This document shows, piece after piece, positions 61,793 to 64,000 of a DNA stretch of 64,000 bases. The position numbers were made by a program, and so were the translations under genes. The stretch's first letter is position 1; every line of letters begins with the position of its first letter. Source of the DNA: Leisingera caerulea DSM 24564 (GTDB taxonomy: Bacteria; Pseudomonadota; Alphaproteobacteria; Rhodobacterales; Rhodobacteraceae); assembly GCF_000473325.1 (NCBI RefSeq), contig NZ_KI421513.1, positions 2,613,217-2,677,216 on the forward strand. Direction: 5' to 3'. The notes under the pieces are model-generated. The model saw nothing but the letters and a program-made list of their open reading frames with translations, did no database searches and was not told the DNA's origin.

Positions 61793-63102
61793 CATGGCCT
61801 CCTTTGCGGGGGCAGAAGCGCCAGCAGGGCGTCTACCGTCTGGTCCAATTGATCCGACTGCCGGGAGATGAACTGCCCGGCGGCATCGCGTGCGGCCTGG
61901 AAAATGTCCGGCTTCTCAAGCCATTCCGCAACCTGGTCCGCCAGTTCCCCAGCAGAGCCGATTTCCGCAGCGGCGCCAAGTGCGGACAGCTCAGCATAGG
62001 TTTCGGCAAAATTGTAATGCCCGGTGCCGGTGATGACCGCGGCCCCTGCCTGCATCGGCTCAAACGGGTTGTGGCCGCCGATTTCGCGCAAGGACCCGCC
62101 CAGGAACACGAGCGGGCTGAGCGCGTACCAGGTGCCGACCTCGCCCAGCGTATCCGCCAGATAGACCTGCGTGGCTTGCCCCGGCAGCATGCCCCTGCTG
62201 CGCCGTGCACAGCTGAGGCCCGCTGCAGTCACCAGAGCTTCCGCGGCGTCTCCGCGCTCCGGATGGCGGGGGGCCAGCAGCAGGCAGAGATCCGGGTGCT
62301 GTTTCAGCAGCGCCTGATGGGCCTCCAGCACGGTCTCCTCCTCGCCCTCGTGGGTGGAGGAGGCAATCCAGATGGGGCGGTCCCCAATGCTGCCGTGCAC
62401 CTTGGTGAGGATATCCTGGTCAACCGGGAGCGGCGCGGAGACGGCCTTGAGATTGCTGCCGGGGCGGATGCGGTCTTGCGCGGCGCCCATTGCCTGCAGG
62501 TTTGCAGCCGTTTTGCGGTTCTGGGTGACCAGCAGATCGAATTGATCCAGGATGAAGCGTGCGGTGTCCGGGCGTTTCTTCCAGCCCTCGACCGATTTGT
62601 CCGACAGCCGGGCGTTCAGCAGCACCAGCGGACAGCCTGCTTGGCGGGCGCGCACCAGCATTTGCGGCCACAGTTCGCTTTCGACAAAGACCCCCAGGTC
62701 CGGGCGCCAATGGGTGAGGAAGCGGTCCACGGCGGCAGCGGTATCCAAGGGCGGGAACTGGTGGCGGCAGCGCGGCGGCATCCGTTTGGCGATCAGCTCG
62801 GCGGAGGTGGGCGTGCCGGAGGTAATCAGAAACTCCGCATCCGGGGCCTGCTCGCCCATTCGCCGGATCAGGGTCAGCACCGACAGGCTTTCGCCGACCG
62901 ACGCGGCATGGAACCAGATCAGCCGCCCGGAGGGGCGGGGCAGGGAGGCATGGCCAAGGCGCTCGCGCACGCGCTCTTCCGGCAAGCCGTAATCGCGCAG
63001 CTTGGCCGCGACCTTGCGCCAGGCGAAAGGGGCAATCAGCGCGCTGGCGCCGCAATAAAGGGAGTACAGCAGCGTCGGCCGCGCGGGCGTGTTCCCGGAC
63101 AT
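61792..63102 (-). CDS. waaA: 3-deoxy-D-manno-octulosonic acid (Kdo) transferase
   Basis: A 436-aa inner-membrane-associated transferase that adds Kdo from CMP-Kdo to lipid IVA. Family features are an N-terminal hydrophobic anchor (LYSLYCGASALIAPFAW), HAASVGES, VESELWPQMLVRA, and the late LVFLGGSLREIGGHNPFEP. Its start lies two bases past the moaA stop and its stop overlaps the glycosyltransferase start, so the three genes form one unit. With lpxC at 3.6 kb it supplies the lipid A/core pathway. Confidence 0.95.
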   Translation of the reverse strand: MSGNTPARPTLLYSLYCGASALIAPFAWRKVAAKLRDYGLPEERVRERLGHASLPRPSGRLIWFHAASVGESLSVLTLIRRMGEQAPDAEFLITSGTPTSAELIAKRMPPRCRHQFPPLDTAAAVDRFLTHWRPDLGVFVESELWPQMLVRARQAGCPLVLLNARLSDKSVEGWKKRPDTARFILDQFDLLVTQNRKTAANLQAMGAAQDRIRPGSNLKAVSAPLPVDQDILTKVHGSIGDRPIWIASSTHEGEEETVLEAHQALLKQHPDLCLLLAPRHPERGDAAEALVTAAGLSCARRSRGMLPGQATQVYLADTLGEVGTWYALSPLVFLGGSLREIGGHNPFEPMQAGAAVITGTGHYNFAETYAELSALGAAAEIGSAGELADQVAEWLEKPDIFQAARDAAGQFISRQSDQLDQTVDALLALLPPQRRP

Positions 63103-63104
63103 GG

Positions 63105-64000
63105 TCAGCCGCCGGTGTGGCTCATGTGGCGGGTCATCTTGCCGCCGACTTCCTGGCGCGAGTAGTCGAAGTCGTGGCCGCGGGGCTTGTCGCCGATGGC
63201 GGCGCGGATGGCGGCCTCCAGCACGCCGGTGCCTTCCTCATTGGCGCGCAGGGGCGCGCGCAGGTCGGCTTTGCCCTCCTGGCCGAGGCAGGTGTAGATT
63301 TCGCCGGTGCAGGTCACCCGCACCCGGTTACAGCTTTCGCAGAAGTTATGGGAGAGCGGGGTGATAAACCCGATTTTCTGGCCGGTCTCTTCCAGCCGCA
63401 CATAGCGGGCAGGCCCGCCGGTGCGCTCAGCGAGGTCAGTTACCGTGTAGTGGTTTTCGTATTCCGCACGCACGTCCTTCAGCGACCAGTATTGCCCGAT
63501 GCGTTCCATATTGCCGATGTCTTCGCCCATCGGCATCACCTCGATCCAGGTGAGGTCCATGTCCCGTTCGGCGCACCAGCGGGTGATGGCGGGCAGCTCT
63601 GCCTCGTTGAAGCCTTTCAGCGCAACGCTGTTGATCTTGACCCGCAGGCCAGCCTTTTGCGCCGCGTCGATGCCTTTCAGCACCTGCGGCAGCCGGCCCC
63701 AGCGGGTCACGTCCGCAAACTTCTGCTCATCCAGCGTGTCGAGCGAGATATTCACCCGGCGCACCCCGGCGGCATAGAGGTCATCGGCGTATTTCACCAG
63801 CTGCGAGCCATTGGTGGTCAGCGTCAGCTCTTTCAGGGCGCCGGTGTTCAGATGGCGGCTCATCGCTTGGAAGAATGTCATGATGCCGCGGCGCACCAGC
63901 GGCTCGCCGCCGGTGATCCTGAGTTTCTCGACACCCAGACGGATGAAGGTGGAGCAGAGCCGGTCCAGCTCCTCCAGCGTCAGGAGGTCCTTCTTGGGCA
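63105..64000 (-). CDS. moaA: GTP 3',8-cyclase MoaA (5' end outside window)
   Basis: Radical-SAM enzyme for the first step of molybdenum cofactor synthesis. The N-terminal CxxxCxxC cluster motif lies beyond the window edge; the visible part starts in [14 protein letters not shown] and the SAM motif [16 protein letters not shown], and ends with the second cluster [14 protein letters not shown]...CLGQEG and the conserved C-terminal double Gly (MSHTGG). The frame runs unbroken to base 64000. It is followed by waaA. The cofactor it feeds would serve the molybdenum hydroxylase at 35.7-38.4 kb. Confidence 0.95.
   Translation of the reverse strand, partial: PKKDLLTLEELDRLCSTFIRLGVEKLRITGGEPLVRRGIMTFFQAMSRHLNTGALKELTLTTNGSQLVKYADDLYAAGVRRVNISLDTLDEQKFADVTRWGRLPQVLKGIDAAQKAGLRVKINSVALKGFNEAELPAITRWCAERDMDLTWIEVMPMGEDIGNMERIGQYWSLKDVRAEYENHYTVTDLAERTGGPARYVRLEETGQKIGFITPLSHNFCESCNRVRVTCTGEIYTCLGQEGKADLRAPLRANEEGTGVLEAAIRAAIGDKPRGHDFDYSRQEVGGKMTRHMSHTGG

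Overview
The window is high-GC chromosomal DNA from an alphaproteobacterium. The gene content and order (ftsA-ftsZ-lpxC-bamD-recN; the aerobic cobaltochelatase pair cobS/cobT; a J-domain gene divergent from bolA; gatB/tex; single-peptide-style pntA/pntB; a dppA-dppBC / dppDF peptide transporter; waaA) fit the Rhodobacterales, Roseobacter group. A Leisingera/Phaeobacter/Ruegeria-like genus is my impression, not something the sequence proves. I saw no tRNA, rRNA, CRISPR array, insertion sequence or prophage gene, so this reads as core chromosome with a few accessory catabolic modules.

Layout. 1-7.3 kb: division and envelope genes (ftsA 3' part, ftsZ, lpxC, bamD) and recN, all on +. 7.4-12 kb: a ClC chloride channel, a small conserved ORF, a DUF427 protein and an aminopeptidase P. 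12.3-15.4 kb: cobS-cobT on -. 15.7-19 kb: small genes, including an unrecognised 326-aa protein, a BLUF-like protein that has lost its photochemical residues, a J-domain protein, BolA and a DUF4177 protein. 19-29.6 kb: pepT, gatB, tex, an unrecognised 428-aa protein and pepN. 29.7-32.8 kb: a small membrane protein, then malate synthase G with a GlcG/HbpS-like protein. 32.9-39.1 kb: fasciclin protein, an XRE-cupin regulator beside a PuuD-type hydrolase, a GNAT, and a molybdenum hydroxylase (iorAB type) facing a TetR regulator. 39.1-43.6 kb: kynurenine-pathway genes (kynU, kynA) behind an SDR and a YjbR-family gene, and a periplasmic metallo-beta-lactamase-fold protein with substituted metal ligands. 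43.8-49.96 kb: an isoprenylcysteine-methyltransferase-like protein, pntAB, a DUF3422 protein and a YeeE/YedE transporter. 50.2-60.6 kb: a divergent dipeptide-type ABC transporter followed by an SDR lacking its catalytic Tyr, an ArgE-like deacetylase and two tandem M20D amidohydrolases. This is the most system-like accessory block. 60.7-64 kb: a glycosyltransferase, waaA and the 3' part of moaA on -.

Signals outside the genes are the main novelty here. Three families of short intergenic repeats recur within the window: a 28-bp CCATGG-centred hairpin element (14.3, 20.5, 22.4 kb), a modular element carrying GAAAATATC plus hairpins just after gene ends (47.5 and 60.7 kb), and a GTGCAC/GTGTAC short-period repeat (20.6 and 58.1 kb). 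Several strong operator-like palindromes sit in divergent promoter regions: paired TGCA-N7-TGCA sites at the XRE-cupin gene, with sequence shared by the dpp divergent promoter 21 kb away; paired 24-bp TGACA-N14-TGTCA sites at the TetR/iorAB promoter; and a 40-bp imperfect palindrome before the metallo-beta-lactamase-fold gene.

How genes may work together: MoaA makes a molybdopterin precursor that IorAB-type enzymes need. The XRE-cupin protein, by context and shared motifs, may control its own gene, the fasciclin gene and perhaps the dpp cluster. The dpp transporter would import peptides or acyl-amino acids that the co-oriented M20 enzymes hydrolyse. All functional assignments are from sequence reading and family knowledge; no database search was run.
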